The notes beneath the pieces are model-generated. The model had not been told where the DNA came from, did not search any database, and was given only the letters and a program-made list of their open reading frames with translations. A program made the translations under genes and the position numbers. A stretch of DNA of 33,176 nucleotides from Streptomyces coryli (lineage in GTDB: Bacteria; Actinomycetota; Actinomycetes; Streptomycetales; Streptomycetaceae): contig NZ_JAAKZV010000071.1 in the NCBI RefSeq assembly GCF_011044975.1, forward strand, positions 1 to 33,176. Direction: 5' to 3'. Below, in pieces: positions 17,393 through 25,749 of the stretch (position 1 is its first letter; every line of letters begins with the position of its first letter).

Positions 17393-18862
17393 TTGCGTCA
17401 GGCCGCGGTTGTCTTCGTGCACGGGCTGTTCTCCTCGCCGGCTACCTGGTCGCCGCTGCAGCAGGAGTTATCCGCGGTTCCCGCCGTCGCGGACCAGTTC
17501 GACTTCCTTTTCTTCGAGTACGCGACGCGTCCTGTGACCTGGAACCCGCTGCGCCGTATGCCGGATCTGGACACCGTTGCCGAGAGCTTACGCGGATTCA
17601 TCGGGGATCTCACCGCCGAATACGAGCGGATTGTGCTGGTCACCCACAGCCAAGGCGGCCTGGTTGCCCAGCGTTTCTTGTCGCGCATGCTCCAGGGGAG
17701 TCGAGGAAGAGAACTCGCCAAGATTCGCCGGTTGGTGATGTTCGCTTGCCCGAACAACGGGTCCGATCTTTTCCTGCTGGCCCGCAAAGGGCTGATACCG
17801 GTGACCCGCAATGTCCAGGAGCGTGAACTCAAGCCGCTGCAGACCTCGGTGCTCGAAACGCAGCGCAGAGTCCTCGACGGAATCGTCAGGGCCTTCGACG
17901 TGGCACGGGACCGATGTCCGATCCCCATCGTTGCCTATGCGGGGGAAAGCGACAACGTGGTTGTTCCGTCCTCGGCCGCCGGCTTCTTCCCTGAGACGGG
18001 TGTGCTCCCCGGTGACCACTTCTCCGTCATCCAACCGAACGGGCCGGACAGTCGACTCATCCACGCGGTCTGCAGGGAGCTGGCGCGAGCCCTGGCGGAG
18101 CCCTTCCCGGGCGAACCGCAGTCCGAAGCGGATGTTCCCCACCATCGCCGACCGGTCCCTGTAGCTGCCGATGTGCCGACAGAGCTGGAGGTCGTCGGCC
18201 CCATTCCCGTTCCGGCCGGCGGGGCGGCGGGGCCCGCCACCGAGTTCTTCGTCCACTGCGGGCCGGTGGAGCAGCTCAGGAACGTGGACATCGTGGTCTC
18301 CTCGGAGAACACTCACCTCCAGCTCTCCCAGTTCTTCAAGCCGTCGACATCCGGCAGCCTTCGCTGGGCTGCCGCCGAGAAGAGTGCAAGCGGTCAAATT
18401 CTGGAGGATGTCGCCGGCGAGCATCTGTCCGCGTGGCTGCGAAACCACGGTAGTTACGGATTGCCTGTTCCGGAGGGGACGGTGGCGCCGACACCGTCCG
18501 GCGCGCTTCGGCGACGAAACATCCAGCGGATCTATCACGCGGCTATTACCACCCCGATGTCCGGTACCAACAGCTACCGGATCGCTCCACAGGCCATCCC
18601 TCGGGCTGTGCACAACACATTCGACTTGGCCAGACGGGAGAGGGAGGAGCTGCGAGCGCCGTTGTCCTCCATCTGCTTTCCGCTGTTCGGTTCGGGGCGA
18701 GGGGGGATGAGTGCGGTGGAAAGCTTCGAGCTGATCTGGGAGTCGATGATGAGCGAGCTGGCCGACGACCCGAGTTGGAGCATCCATTTCATGTCCCGGC
18801 GCAGGTCGCACTTCGACCTTCTGTATGGCCGGATCCAGGCGAAGAAGCGGGCGTGCCCGTAA
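17393..18862 (+). CDS. Alpha/beta hydrolase fused to a macro-like domain
   Basis: A 489-residue two-domain protein. Residues 1-235 form an alpha/beta hydrolase: V-F-V-H-G-L-F-S-S at the oxyanion site, nucleophile Ser86 in T-H-S-Q-G-G, likely Asp187 (G-E-S-D-N-V-V) and His209 (G-D-H-F), as in lipases and PGAP1-like esterases. After a Pro-rich linker, residues about 285-470 look like a macro domain: V-D-I-V-V-S-S-E-N in place of V-D-A-I-V-N-A-A-N, then I-Y-H-A-A, then I-C-F-P-L-F-G-S-G-R-G-G, the phosphate-loop region. Macro domains bind ADP-ribose-type ligands. The start must be the TTG at 17393: an in-frame stop lies just upstream, GGGGGA precedes it, and any later start removes the H-G motif. 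Two TTA codons (17468, 17588) and many A/T-ending codons mark it as probably acquired and bldA-dependent. A sensor-effector role is inference. Confidence 0.82.
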   Translation: MRQAAVVFVHGLFSSPATWSPLQQELSAVPAVADQFDFLFFEYATRPVTWNPLRRMPDLDTVAESLRGFIGDLTAEYERIVLVTHSQGGLVAQRFLSRMLQGSRGRELAKIRRLVMFACPNNGSDLFLLARKGLIPVTRNVQERELKPLQTSVLETQRRVLDGIVRAFDVARDRCPIPIVAYAGESDNVVVPSSAAGFFPETGVLPGDHFSVIQPNGPDSRLIHAVCRELARALAEPFPGEPQSEADVPHHRRPVPVAADVPTELEVVGPIPVPAGGAAGPATEFFVHCGPVEQLRNVDIVVSSENTHLQLSQFFKPSTSGSLRWAAAEKSASGQILEDVAGEHLSAWLRNHGSYGLPVPEGTVAPTPSGALRRRNIQRIYHAAITTPMSGTNSYRIAPQAIPRAVHNTFDLARREREELRAPLSSICFPLFGSGRGGMSAVESFELIWESMMSELADDPSWSIHFMSRRRSHFDLLYGRIQAKKRACP

Positions 18863-18868
18863 AGACGA

Positions 18869-18901
18869 CTGTGGGCCCGGCTGGAGCAGCCGGGCCCACA
18901 G
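18869..18901. terminator. Bidirectional terminator between the hydrolase-macro and surface-protein genes
   Basis: A perfect 15-bp inverted repeat (18869-18883 with 18887-18901) with a 3-base loop between convergent genes. Confidence 0.88.
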
Positions 18902-18915
18902 GTTCGTGCGGCGCG

Positions 18916-21900
18916 TCAGTACTGGCGGCGCATGAGGCGGACGGCCGTTACGGCGCCGCCCAGGGTGAGGGCGAGGATGGCCCCGCCGATGACGTACTCA
19001 TTGGTGTTGAAGCCCGTGTCCGCCAGGTGCGGCGGCTCCTGCGGGCCGTGCGGGGCCGGCTTGTTGTCGTCCTTGTCCGGGATGGCCGGATCATCCTTGT
19101 CCGGGACGGACGGAGCCGGCTGCGGCTCCGAGGTGGACGGGGCCGGCTCGACGGGCGGGTTGCCCGGGCCCGCCGGCGGGGCGGGCGGGTTGCCCGGCTC
19201 GTCCGGGGTGGGCTCGTCAGACGGCTCGTCCGGCGTCGGCTCGTCCGAGGGGTCGTCCGGCGTCGGCTCGTCCGAAGGGTCGTCCGGCGTGGGCTCGTCA
19301 GACGGCTCATCCGGCGTCGGCTCATCCGACGGCTCAGCCGGCGGCGGCGTCGTCGGGTCGTCCGACGGCTCCGCCGGGTCGCCCGGGTCCTCCTCGTCGA
19401 TCACCCGCACATTCGCGTCCCCCGACTGCACCGGCAGCGCAAGACCGCTTGCCCGCGCGCCCACGCGGTTCGTGTACACGTCGTCGTGCACCGCCCCCTG
19501 CGTCGCCAGCACCAGGTCGTACGACTGCGTCTCGTTCGGTGCCAGCGGGCCGGGGTCGGTGATGCGGTAGCCCGTCACCTCCGCGAGGCTCGCCGGGCAG
19601 CCGGTCTCGCCGAGTTCGGACTCCTCGCACCAGCGGGTGGCGCCGCCGTCGTCGTTGGAGCCGTCCTCCGGGTCGAGGCTGATCGCGTCGGGGGCCGCCG
19701 AGGTGTAGAAGAGCTTCGCGCCGTCGTGCAGCGGGCCCGGGGCCTTGGCGAGGCCGACCGTGCCGTGGAAGTCGCTGGCCGGCGAGCGGCCGTCGCCGCG
19801 GTACGGCAGGGCGTCGATGATGTCGAGGTTCCGCAGCGGGCGCGGGCTGCGGTTGGCGATGGTCATGTCGTACGTGAGGTCGTCGCCGACCTTCTCGACC
19901 GGTACCGGTGCGTGCTTCTCGATCGCCATCGCCGCGCCGTGGGCGATCTGCAGGGCCTGGGTCGCCCTGCGCTGGTCCTCGGGGCTGTTGTCGGCCGGCG
20001 TGGAGGTCTCGACCTCGTTGACGGCCGTGGTCTCCGGGGCCAGCGAGCTCGCCCGTACCTTGAAGGTGATCGGGTCGATCGGCTCGTTGGGCTTCCGGTC
20101 CTTCAGGACCCAGGTGACCGTCGTCGTGCCGTCCTCGTTGGCCTCCACACTGTCCGGCTCGACGGAGGCGCTGCCCGCGTACGAGATCCACTCGGGGAGG
20201 GTGTCGACGACCGTCACGTCATGGGTGCCGGTCCCGTTGGCCTTCGAGGTGAGCGTCGGGTAGAGGGCGTACGTGGCCGTGCCGCCCGCGGTGACCTGAT
20301 AGCTCGGCCGGTCGGGGGCGGTCTCGGCGGTCTCGCCCGGGCCCACCACCTTCTTGTTCACGCGGGTGAGCACCGAGGTGACGGTGACCCGGTCGGCCGC
20401 GCGGCCCAGTGCCTCCTCCGGGTCGCTCGTGTCGTGCACCCACTTCTGCCGGGCCCTGGTCATGCCGAAGTTGCGCAGCCGGTCGCCGTCCTCGGCGCCG
20501 TCCGCGACCTTCAGGTTGGTGTAGTAGTAGCCCATCGTCAGGCCCCTGAGCGGCCCGACGAAGCGGACCTTGCCCACGGCCTTCACACCGCCGGGGACGT
20601 CCGCCGGGTCGTCGTACCAAGGCCCGTCGTCGTCATTGCAGTCGGCCTGCTGCATCTCGCGCGGGCTGCCCCAGTCGGCGGCCGCGTACTCGATCCGCAC
20701 GCCGCTGACGTTCTTGGTCAGGGCGTACGCGCCGGAGGCGTCCGTGGTGAGCGTCTGCAGCTTGTTGTCGAAGGTGTCGCAGGCGTAGAGCGGATCGAAC
20801 GCCGTCACACCGGAGTTGGTGACGCGGACCCGGCTGCGGAAGCTCTCGCCGGGGGTGACGTAGCCGTCGCCGGTCTCGAAGTCGGTGGCGGTGCCCACGG
20901 GGTCGCCGTCCATGGACTCGTACCACTTGCGCAGCAGCAGCTTGCCGTTGACGACCAGGCTGCTCGTGTTGGTGTTGTTGTCCAGCGGCTCTTCGCCGTC
21001 GCCGTAGTTGTCCTGGCCCGAGATGCTCTTCGGGTCGAAGCCGGTGAAGGCGTTCTTGATGGTGACGGTGCCGCCGGGCTTGCCCTCCGCGGCCTGGTTG
21101 ATCGCGTCCTGCGGGATCCAGACCTTGATGTAGCCGGAGATCACGATCGCCGAGTCGGCGGGCAGGGCCTTGCCGCTGGTCGTCTGCGTGGGTACGTGGT
21201 CGGCGCTGGTGTCGGCGCCGGTGACGGTGACGTCGATGTTCGCGCCCGCGCCGGACTGCGTGCAGTCGATGGTGCCGCTCTCCGTGACCCCCTTGGCCCC
21301 CTCACCGCGCCCGGCCGGCTGGCTCGCCGCCTTGTTCGCGGGGTACGGCGCGCAGGCCGGGACGGCGCCCCAGTCGTAGAGGCGGGCGCCGCCCGACGTG
21401 CCGTCGAGGAGTTCGGAGATGTCGTCGGTGAAGGTGAACGGCGAGGCCAGCGGCTCGGAGCCGAGCTGCGGCGAGTGCTTCGGGTCGTCCTGCGCCCTGG
21501 CGTCCACCACGATCGGGAATTCGTAGACGACGCCCGGCTCGTCGTTCGGGCCGTCGGCCTCCGTCTTGGCGATGCCGCCGTTCTTCTTGTCCAGGTCGAA
21601 CTTCGGGGCAGCCGATACGGTGACGGGATCGGCGGCGACGCCCTTGCCGGGTGCATTGTCGGCGCTCACATCGGCGGACACCGGGATCTTGTCGCCGTTC
21701 TTCATGTCGCCGGTCACGCGCAGCAGCACCGGAATGCTGCGGCTGGTGTTGGTGAGGTCGCCGAGATTGCAGATGAGCCGCTGCCCGTCGATTTTCGAGC
21801 CGGGGCCTTTGCAGACGCCGGGCAGCTGCTGCCATTCGGTGCCGACCGGGGCGTCGAGGGTGAAGGTCTCATTCCTGGCGGTGCCGCCGGTGACGTTGAC

Positions 21901-22137
21901 ATCCACCTTGTACTGGATGGTGTCGTGGGTCCGCACGATGCCGTTGTTCGCACCGGAGTCGAGGCCCGGGCCGTCCTCCGCGGTGAAGTTACCGCCGCCG
22001 TCCTTGGCCACCGAAAGCGCGATGTCGATGGTGGGGGCGGCGCCTGATGACGACGCACCCATGACCGCCGGAGCGGTGGCCGTCAGAATTCCCGCTGTCA
22101 ACGCGACCCCTACCGGATGCCGCTTTCGCCAATTCAT
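18916..22137 (-). CDS. Large sortase-anchored surface protein with DUF11-like repeats
   Basis: A 1,073-residue secreted protein. The start M-N-W-R-K-R-H plus a hydrophobic stretch forms a signal peptide cut near A-S-S-S-G-A (about 30). Several hundred residues of beta-sandwich repeats follow, resembling DUF11/isopeptide-type surface repeats (V-R-V-T-N-S-G-V; D-V-T-V-V-D-T-L-P; M-T-I-A-N-R-S-P). A Pro/Asp/Glu-rich stalk contains five 9-residue repeats of P-S-D-E-P-T-P-D-x type. The sorting signal L-A-D-T-G (1038-1042), a membrane helix and the R-R-Q-Y tail end it. L-A-x-T-G is the class E sortase motif, as in streptomycete chaplins, so it is wall-linked. ATG at 22137 has a perfect AAGGAGGTC; the longer frame upstream is not needed. 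Cargo, ligand or adhesive role unknown. Confidence 0.9.
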   Translation of the reverse strand: MNWRKRHPVGVALTAGILTATAPAVMGASSSGAAPTIDIALSVAKDGGGNFTAEDGPGLDSGANNGIVRTHDTIQYKVDVNVTGGTARNETFTLDAPVGTEWQQLPGVCKGPGSKIDGQRLICNLGDLTNTSRSIPVLLRVTGDMKNGDKIPVSADVSADNAPGKGVAADPVTVSAAPKFDLDKKNGGIAKTEADGPNDEPGVVYEFPIVVDARAQDDPKHSPQLGSEPLASPFTFTDDISELLDGTSGGARLYDWGAVPACAPYPANKAASQPAGRGEGAKGVTESGTIDCTQSGAGANIDVTVTGADTSADHVPTQTTSGKALPADSAIVISGYIKVWIPQDAINQAAEGKPGGTVTIKNAFTGFDPKSISGQDNYGDGEEPLDNNTNTSSLVVNGKLLLRKWYESMDGDPVGTATDFETGDGYVTPGESFRSRVRVTNSGVTAFDPLYACDTFDNKLQTLTTDASGAYALTKNVSGVRIEYAAADWGSPREMQQADCNDDDGPWYDDPADVPGGVKAVGKVRFVGPLRGLTMGYYYTNLKVADGAEDGDRLRNFGMTRARQKWVHDTSDPEEALGRAADRVTVTSVLTRVNKKVVGPGETAETAPDRPSYQVTAGGTATYALYPTLTSKANGTGTHDVTVVDTLPEWISYAGSASVEPDSVEANEDGTTTVTWVLKDRKPNEPIDPITFKVRASSLAPETTAVNEVETSTPADNSPEDQRRATQALQIAHGAAMAIEKHAPVPVEKVGDDLTYDMTIANRSPRPLRNLDIIDALPYRGDGRSPASDFHGTVGLAKAPGPLHDGAKLFYTSAAPDAISLDPEDGSNDDGGATRWCEESELGETGCPASLAEVTGYRITDPGPLAPNETQSYDLVLATQGAVHDDVYTNRVGARASGLALPVQSGDANVRVIDEEDPGDPAEPSDDPTTPPPAEPSDEPTPDEPSDEPTPDDPSDEPTPDDPSDEPTPDEPSDEPTPDEPGNPPAPPAGPGNPPVEPAPSTSEPQPAPSVPDKDDPAIPDKDDNKPAPHGPQEPPHLADTGFNTNEYVIGGAILALTLGGAVTAVRLMRRQY
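19198..19332 (-). repeat. Five 27-bp tandem repeats in the stalk of the surface protein
   Basis: Five in-frame 27-base units start at 19198, 19225, 19252, 19279 and 19306, each coding nine residues of the P-S-D-E-P-T-P-D-D/E type. Units one and four share the variant GTGGGCTCGTCAGA, hinting at duplication of a block rather than of single units. The copy number is likely to vary between strains. Confidence 0.9.
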
Positions 22138-22356
22138 GGTATGACCTCCTTTTCCCTCCGTCCCTTGTAGACGATTGCCGTCTATGGCCACCGGAGCCGG
22201 TCTCGCGCCTTTGCGGATGGCAGGGAACTTCACCCGAGCGGCGGGGCCCCGGTCGGGCTGATTTGATTCCTTTCCGAACACGCCATATTTGGTCCGTATG
22301 ATCGGCCGGGCGCTGAGGCATGCTCGGGGTCCGGCGAACTCAGGAAGTCAGGTGCC
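22138..22356. promoter_or_regulatory. Divergent promoter region, surface protein / HAMP gene
   Basis: This 219-base region between divergent genes is less GC-rich near 22261-22303. Candidate plus-strand elements are TTGATT (22263-22268) with TATTTG 17 bases on, and TATGAT (22297-22302) without a clear -35. The minus-strand promoter is not obvious. Confidence 0.3.
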
Positions 22357-24507
22357 ATGGCGGTGAGCCCTGGGCAAAAACCTCCTCGCAGCCGCCGCAG
22401 GGACCTGCCGCTCCTCGGCGGCGTGCGCTTGCCCATCGCCCTGCTCGCGGCGCTGCTGCTCGGCGTATGCGCGCTTACGGCCGTCACGGTCGGCGACGGC
22501 GACGACGGGCCCGTATCGCAATCGGTCCTGGACGCACAGCAGTTCATCGCCGAGGACGGGGCGGGCACGGTCGGCTCGGCGCTGGGGCAGCATCTGCAGG
22601 ATCTGCCGCGGGCGGCGCGGCTGTTCGCCGCGGGGCCCGCGGAGCCGCCGCGGCGGACGGTCGCGGCGATCGCGGGCTCGTATCAGAAGTGGCGCGGGCT
22701 GGCCCTCGTGGAGCCGGCGACCGGACGGCCGCTGGCGGCTGCCGGCGAGGGAGTGCCGCTCGCGGGGCCCCTCATGCCCGCGCCGCGGGCGCGGATCACG
22801 CCGCTGCCGGACGGGCAGGCACGGCTGGTCACGTACGCGCCCTTCCGGCGTCCCGGACAGCCCGAGCGGCTGCTGGTCGCCGCGGGGGCGCTGCGGCTGC
22901 CGCCGGAGGGCGAGGGGCGGACGACCTTCGTGACCGGGCCCGGCGGGCGGGTGCTGGCCGCCTCCGGCGAGCGGTGGGCGGATCCGCGGCTGCGGCGGCT
23001 GGTGTCGGCCGCGGCGCCGCAACACCGGGCCGTGGCGCGGGCGGACGGGGCCGGCGGGCGGCATCTCGTGCTGGGCAGCGCGCCCGTCGCGGAGGGCCGG
23101 GCCGTCGCGCGCTTCGGGCTCACCGTCACCACGGCCGTGGACCTGCCGCCCGGGACCGCCGCATGGGACCTGCCGCGGCTGGCCCTGCTCGGCGCGCTCA
23201 GCCTGCTCGTCGTCGCCGTGGCCGTCACCCTGCTGCTGCTCATCGGTGTGCAGCGGCCGGTGCTGCGGCTGCAGGCGGCGTCCCGGCGGCTGGTGCGGGG
23301 TGAGATCGATGAGCCGGTACGGGTCCGGGGCTGGGGTGAGCCGCGGCGGATGGCGGCGGCGCTGGAGGCGCTTCGGCTCGCGCTGCGGGGCGAGCAACGC
23401 CCGTACTGCCCAAGGGAGAAGCGGCTGACCGGCATCAGCAGCGTGCGCGCCTCCGCGCTGCTCTGCACCGCGCTCGTCGCCGGCTGGGCGGTCGCGCTGC
23501 CGCTGCTCACCCACGCGGACGCCGACGACCGGGTCCGCGAGCGGACCGCCCGGGAGCAGCTCGCCCGCGACCAGGCCTACCGCACCCACGCCACCGCCGA
23601 GCGGATGCGGCGCCTCGTGCTGGAGGCGGCGGCCGATCTGTCGTCGCTGGCGCCGTCCGTGCGCACGTCCTCGTACCGGGCGGGCGAGCTGCTGAAGGAG
23701 GCCGTCGCGGGCGGCGGGCCGTGGCGCTCGCTGTACGTGCTCGACCGCGGGGGCCGGGTGCTGACGCGGGCGGGGCAGGCGCCGACCGGGTACCGCTGGC
23801 CCGCGGCGCTGCCCGCACAGTCCGCCGTGCTGCAGCTCAACCACTCCGGCAAGGAGCCCGCCACCGCCGCCGTCGCCCCGCTGGGCGGCAGGGCCGTACT
23901 GGTCGGCGAGCTGCGGCCGTCCGTGCTGAGCGCGCCGCTGCAGCATCAGGGCATCGGGCGGGCCTGGCTGGTCGACGCGCGAGATCGGGTCATCGGCGGC
24001 AACCGGGGCTTCACCGCCTTCGAACCGCTGCCGGGGCGCGGGCTGTTCAGCGTGCTGACCGAATGGTCCACCGACAGCTCGCTGGGCGATCTGCTGCGCG
24101 GCGCCGACGCCCCCGTGCTCGCCGCCGACGCCCCGCTGACCGGCCCCGGGCCCGTAGCGGCGCTCGGCTGGCGGGTGGTGACCGAGAAGCCGCTGTCCTG
24201 GGCGGCGCTGCCCTCGTACGAGACCGAGCGCCGCTGCCAGCTGGCCGGTCTGCTCGCGCTCATCGCCGCACTGCTGTGCGCGGGCTGGCTGCACCTGATC
24301 GTGCTGCGTCCGCTGCGCGAGGCCGACCGGGCGGCGGCCGCGCTGGCGGAGGGCGACCGGAAGGCCGTTCTCTACCCCCGACACGAAGACGAAGTGGGAG
24401 CGATCATGCGGAATCTGGAGCTGCTGCGGCGGCGGCTGAACGAGCGCGACCGGACCGAGGCCGACGTACCGGCCCAGCAGCCCGAACCGGCCTACGCCGA
24501 GCGCTAG
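22357..24507 (+). CDS. Duplicated membrane sensor/HAMP protein without output domain
   Basis: A 716-residue membrane protein made of two similar modules in tandem. Module one has TM1 (24-45), an outside domain (46-273), TM2 (274-298) and a HAMP-like segment (297-345: Q-R-P-V-L-R-L-Q-A-A ... G-E-I). Module two has TM3 (365-385), an outside domain (386-628), TM4 (629-650) and a second HAMP segment (650-700: L-R-P-L-R-E-A-D ... H-E-D-E-V-G). The outside parts resemble Cache/PAS-like sensor folds. No kinase, cyclase or methyl-accepting domain follows, so signalling must go through a partner. Thirteen bases separate it from the capB/pgsB homologue, making a likely three-gene operon. A role in steering polymer synthesis or export is inference. 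ATG at 22357 has a weak AGGAAG about ten bases upstream. Confidence 0.85.
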   Translation: MAVSPGQKPPRSRRRDLPLLGGVRLPIALLAALLLGVCALTAVTVGDGDDGPVSQSVLDAQQFIAEDGAGTVGSALGQHLQDLPRAARLFAAGPAEPPRRTVAAIAGSYQKWRGLALVEPATGRPLAAAGEGVPLAGPLMPAPRARITPLPDGQARLVTYAPFRRPGQPERLLVAAGALRLPPEGEGRTTFVTGPGGRVLAASGERWADPRLRRLVSAAAPQHRAVARADGAGGRHLVLGSAPVAEGRAVARFGLTVTTAVDLPPGTAAWDLPRLALLGALSLLVVAVAVTLLLLIGVQRPVLRLQAASRRLVRGEIDEPVRVRGWGEPRRMAAALEALRLALRGEQRPYCPREKRLTGISSVRASALLCTALVAGWAVALPLLTHADADDRVRERTAREQLARDQAYRTHATAERMRRLVLEAAADLSSLAPSVRTSSYRAGELLKEAVAGGGPWRSLYVLDRGGRVLTRAGQAPTGYRWPAALPAQSAVLQLNHSGKEPATAAVAPLGGRAVLVGELRPSVLSAPLQHQGIGRAWLVDARDRVIGGNRGFTAFEPLPGRGLFSVLTEWSTDSSLGDLLRGADAPVLAADAPLTGPGPVAALGWRVVTEKPLSWAALPSYETERRCQLAGLLALIAALLCAGWLHLIVLRPLREADRAAAALAEGDRKAVLYPRHEDEVGAIMRNLELLRRRLNERDRTEADVPAQQPEPAYAER

Positions 24508-24520
24508 AAGGGCCCGGCGC

Positions 24521-25735
24521 ATGTATTTCCTCTACTGGGTCCTGCTGCTGTCCGCCCTCGGCCTCGCCGCCGCCGGCGTCGTCGAGCAGCGCCGGCACTT
24601 CGCCAATCTGGAGCGCGTCGGCCACCGGGTGCTGGTCAACGGGATCCGCGGCAAGTCCTCCATCACCCGGCTGTGCGCGGGCGCGCTGCGCGGCGGCGGC
24701 CTGGTCACCGTCGCCAAGACCACCGGCACCGCGGCCCGGTTCATCCACCCGGACGCCTCCGAGGAGCCGGTGTACCGCAAGTTCAACATCGCCAACATCA
24801 TCGAGCAGGTCGGCATCGTCCGGCGGGCGGCGGCGTACGCGCCCGACGCCCTGGTCGTGGAGTGCATGGCGGTGATGCCGGACCTCCAGGAGATCAACCA
24901 GGAGAAGCTGATCCGCTCCGGGATCGGCGTGCTGTGCAACGTACGCGAGGACCACCTGGAGGAGATGGGGCCGACGCTCGACGACGTCGCCCGCTCGCTG
25001 TGCCGGTCGATGCCGGTGGGCGGGGTGTGCGTGACGGCGGAGCGGGAGCGGCTGGACATCCTGCGGGAGGAGGCGGCGGCCCGGGACTGCCGGCTGGTCG
25101 CGGTCGACGCGGAGTCGGTGACGGACGAGGAGATGCGCGGCTTCCAGTGGTTCACGTTCAAGGAGAACGTGGCCATCGCCATCGCCGTGGCCGAACTGCT
25201 CGGCGTCGGCCGGGCGGACGCCCTCGCCGGCATGTACGCGGCGCCGCCCGACCCGGGCGTGATGACGGTGCAGAGCTTCCGTACGCCCGGGGGCAACACG
25301 CTCCGCTTCGCCAACATCTTCGCCGCCAACGACCCGGAGTCGACGCTGCTCAACATCGACCAGCTGCTCGGCCTGGAGGCGATCAGGCGCCCGCTGCACG
25401 TCCTGGTGAACTGCCGCCCCGACCGGGTCGAGCGCAATGTCCAGATGGGCCGGCTGATTCCCGAGATCGCGCCGGACGCCGTCTACTTGATCGGCCACCC
25501 GACGAAGAGCGCCCGCGACGGGCTGCCGCGGCAGTGGCCGGGCAAGGTCGTGGATCTGGGCGGCAATTCGCGCAGTCCGGCCGAGATCGTCGAGTCGGTG
25601 CTGACCCACGTGGACGAAGCGGGGGAGGCCGTCTCGCTCGTCGCCATCGGCAATATCCACGGCCAGGGCGAGCTGCTGCTGCACGACCTCGACCGGCTGC
25701 CCCGGCCGCCCGCCGCGCTGCCCGTAGGACCCTGA
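24521..25735 (+). CDS. pgsB: CapB/PgsB-type poly-gamma-glutamate synthase, ligase subunit
   Basis: A 404-residue amide ligase of the Mur-ligase-like superfamily. An N-terminal membrane helix (2-20) precedes the ATP loop G-I-R-G-K-S-S-I-T-R. C-N-V-R-E-D-H-L-E-E-M-G, the CapB hallmark, and A-N-D-P-E-S-T further on match the family. Length and order fit PgsB of Bacillus, which with PgsC polymerises glutamate by gamma-amide bonds at the membrane. ATG at 24521 follows AAGGG. Its TGA stop overlaps the ribosome site of pgsC. PgsA (CapA) and PgsE are not in the window, so whether the product is poly-gamma-glutamate cannot be decided here. Confidence 0.92.
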   Translation: MYFLYWVLLLSALGLAAAGVVEQRRHFANLERVGHRVLVNGIRGKSSITRLCAGALRGGGLVTVAKTTGTAARFIHPDASEEPVYRKFNIANIIEQVGIVRRAAAYAPDALVVECMAVMPDLQEINQEKLIRSGIGVLCNVREDHLEEMGPTLDDVARSLCRSMPVGGVCVTAERERLDILREEAAARDCRLVAVDAESVTDEEMRGFQWFTFKENVAIAIAVAELLGVGRADALAGMYAAPPDPGVMTVQSFRTPGGNTLRFANIFAANDPESTLLNIDQLLGLEAIRRPLHVLVNCRPDRVERNVQMGRLIPEIAPDAVYLIGHPTKSARDGLPRQWPGKVVDLGGNSRSPAEIVESVLTHVDEAGEAVSLVAIGNIHGQGELLLHDLDRLPRPPAALPVGP

Positions 25736-25749
25736 GGAGGCCCCGTCCG

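Noticed and set aside
19198-19332. Regular 27-bp repeats as a possible CRISPR array
   Set aside because: There are no spacers; units are directly adjacent and encode an in-frame stalk repeat.
18775-22047. Open frame of 1,090 residues on the plus strand, opposite the surface-protein gene
   Set aside because: Composition is Arg/Val/Leu/Gly noise typical of the antisense of a GC-rich gene. The minus-strand frame has a signal peptide, repeats and sorting signal.
22228-22238. CTTCACCCGAG as a second PHO box
   Set aside because: Only one unit; the adjoining 11-base units do not match.
22348-24522. Minus-strand frame of 724 residues opposite the HAMP gene
   Set aside because: Gln/Arg/Pro-rich noise; the plus frame has membrane helices and HAMP segments and is coupled to pgsB.
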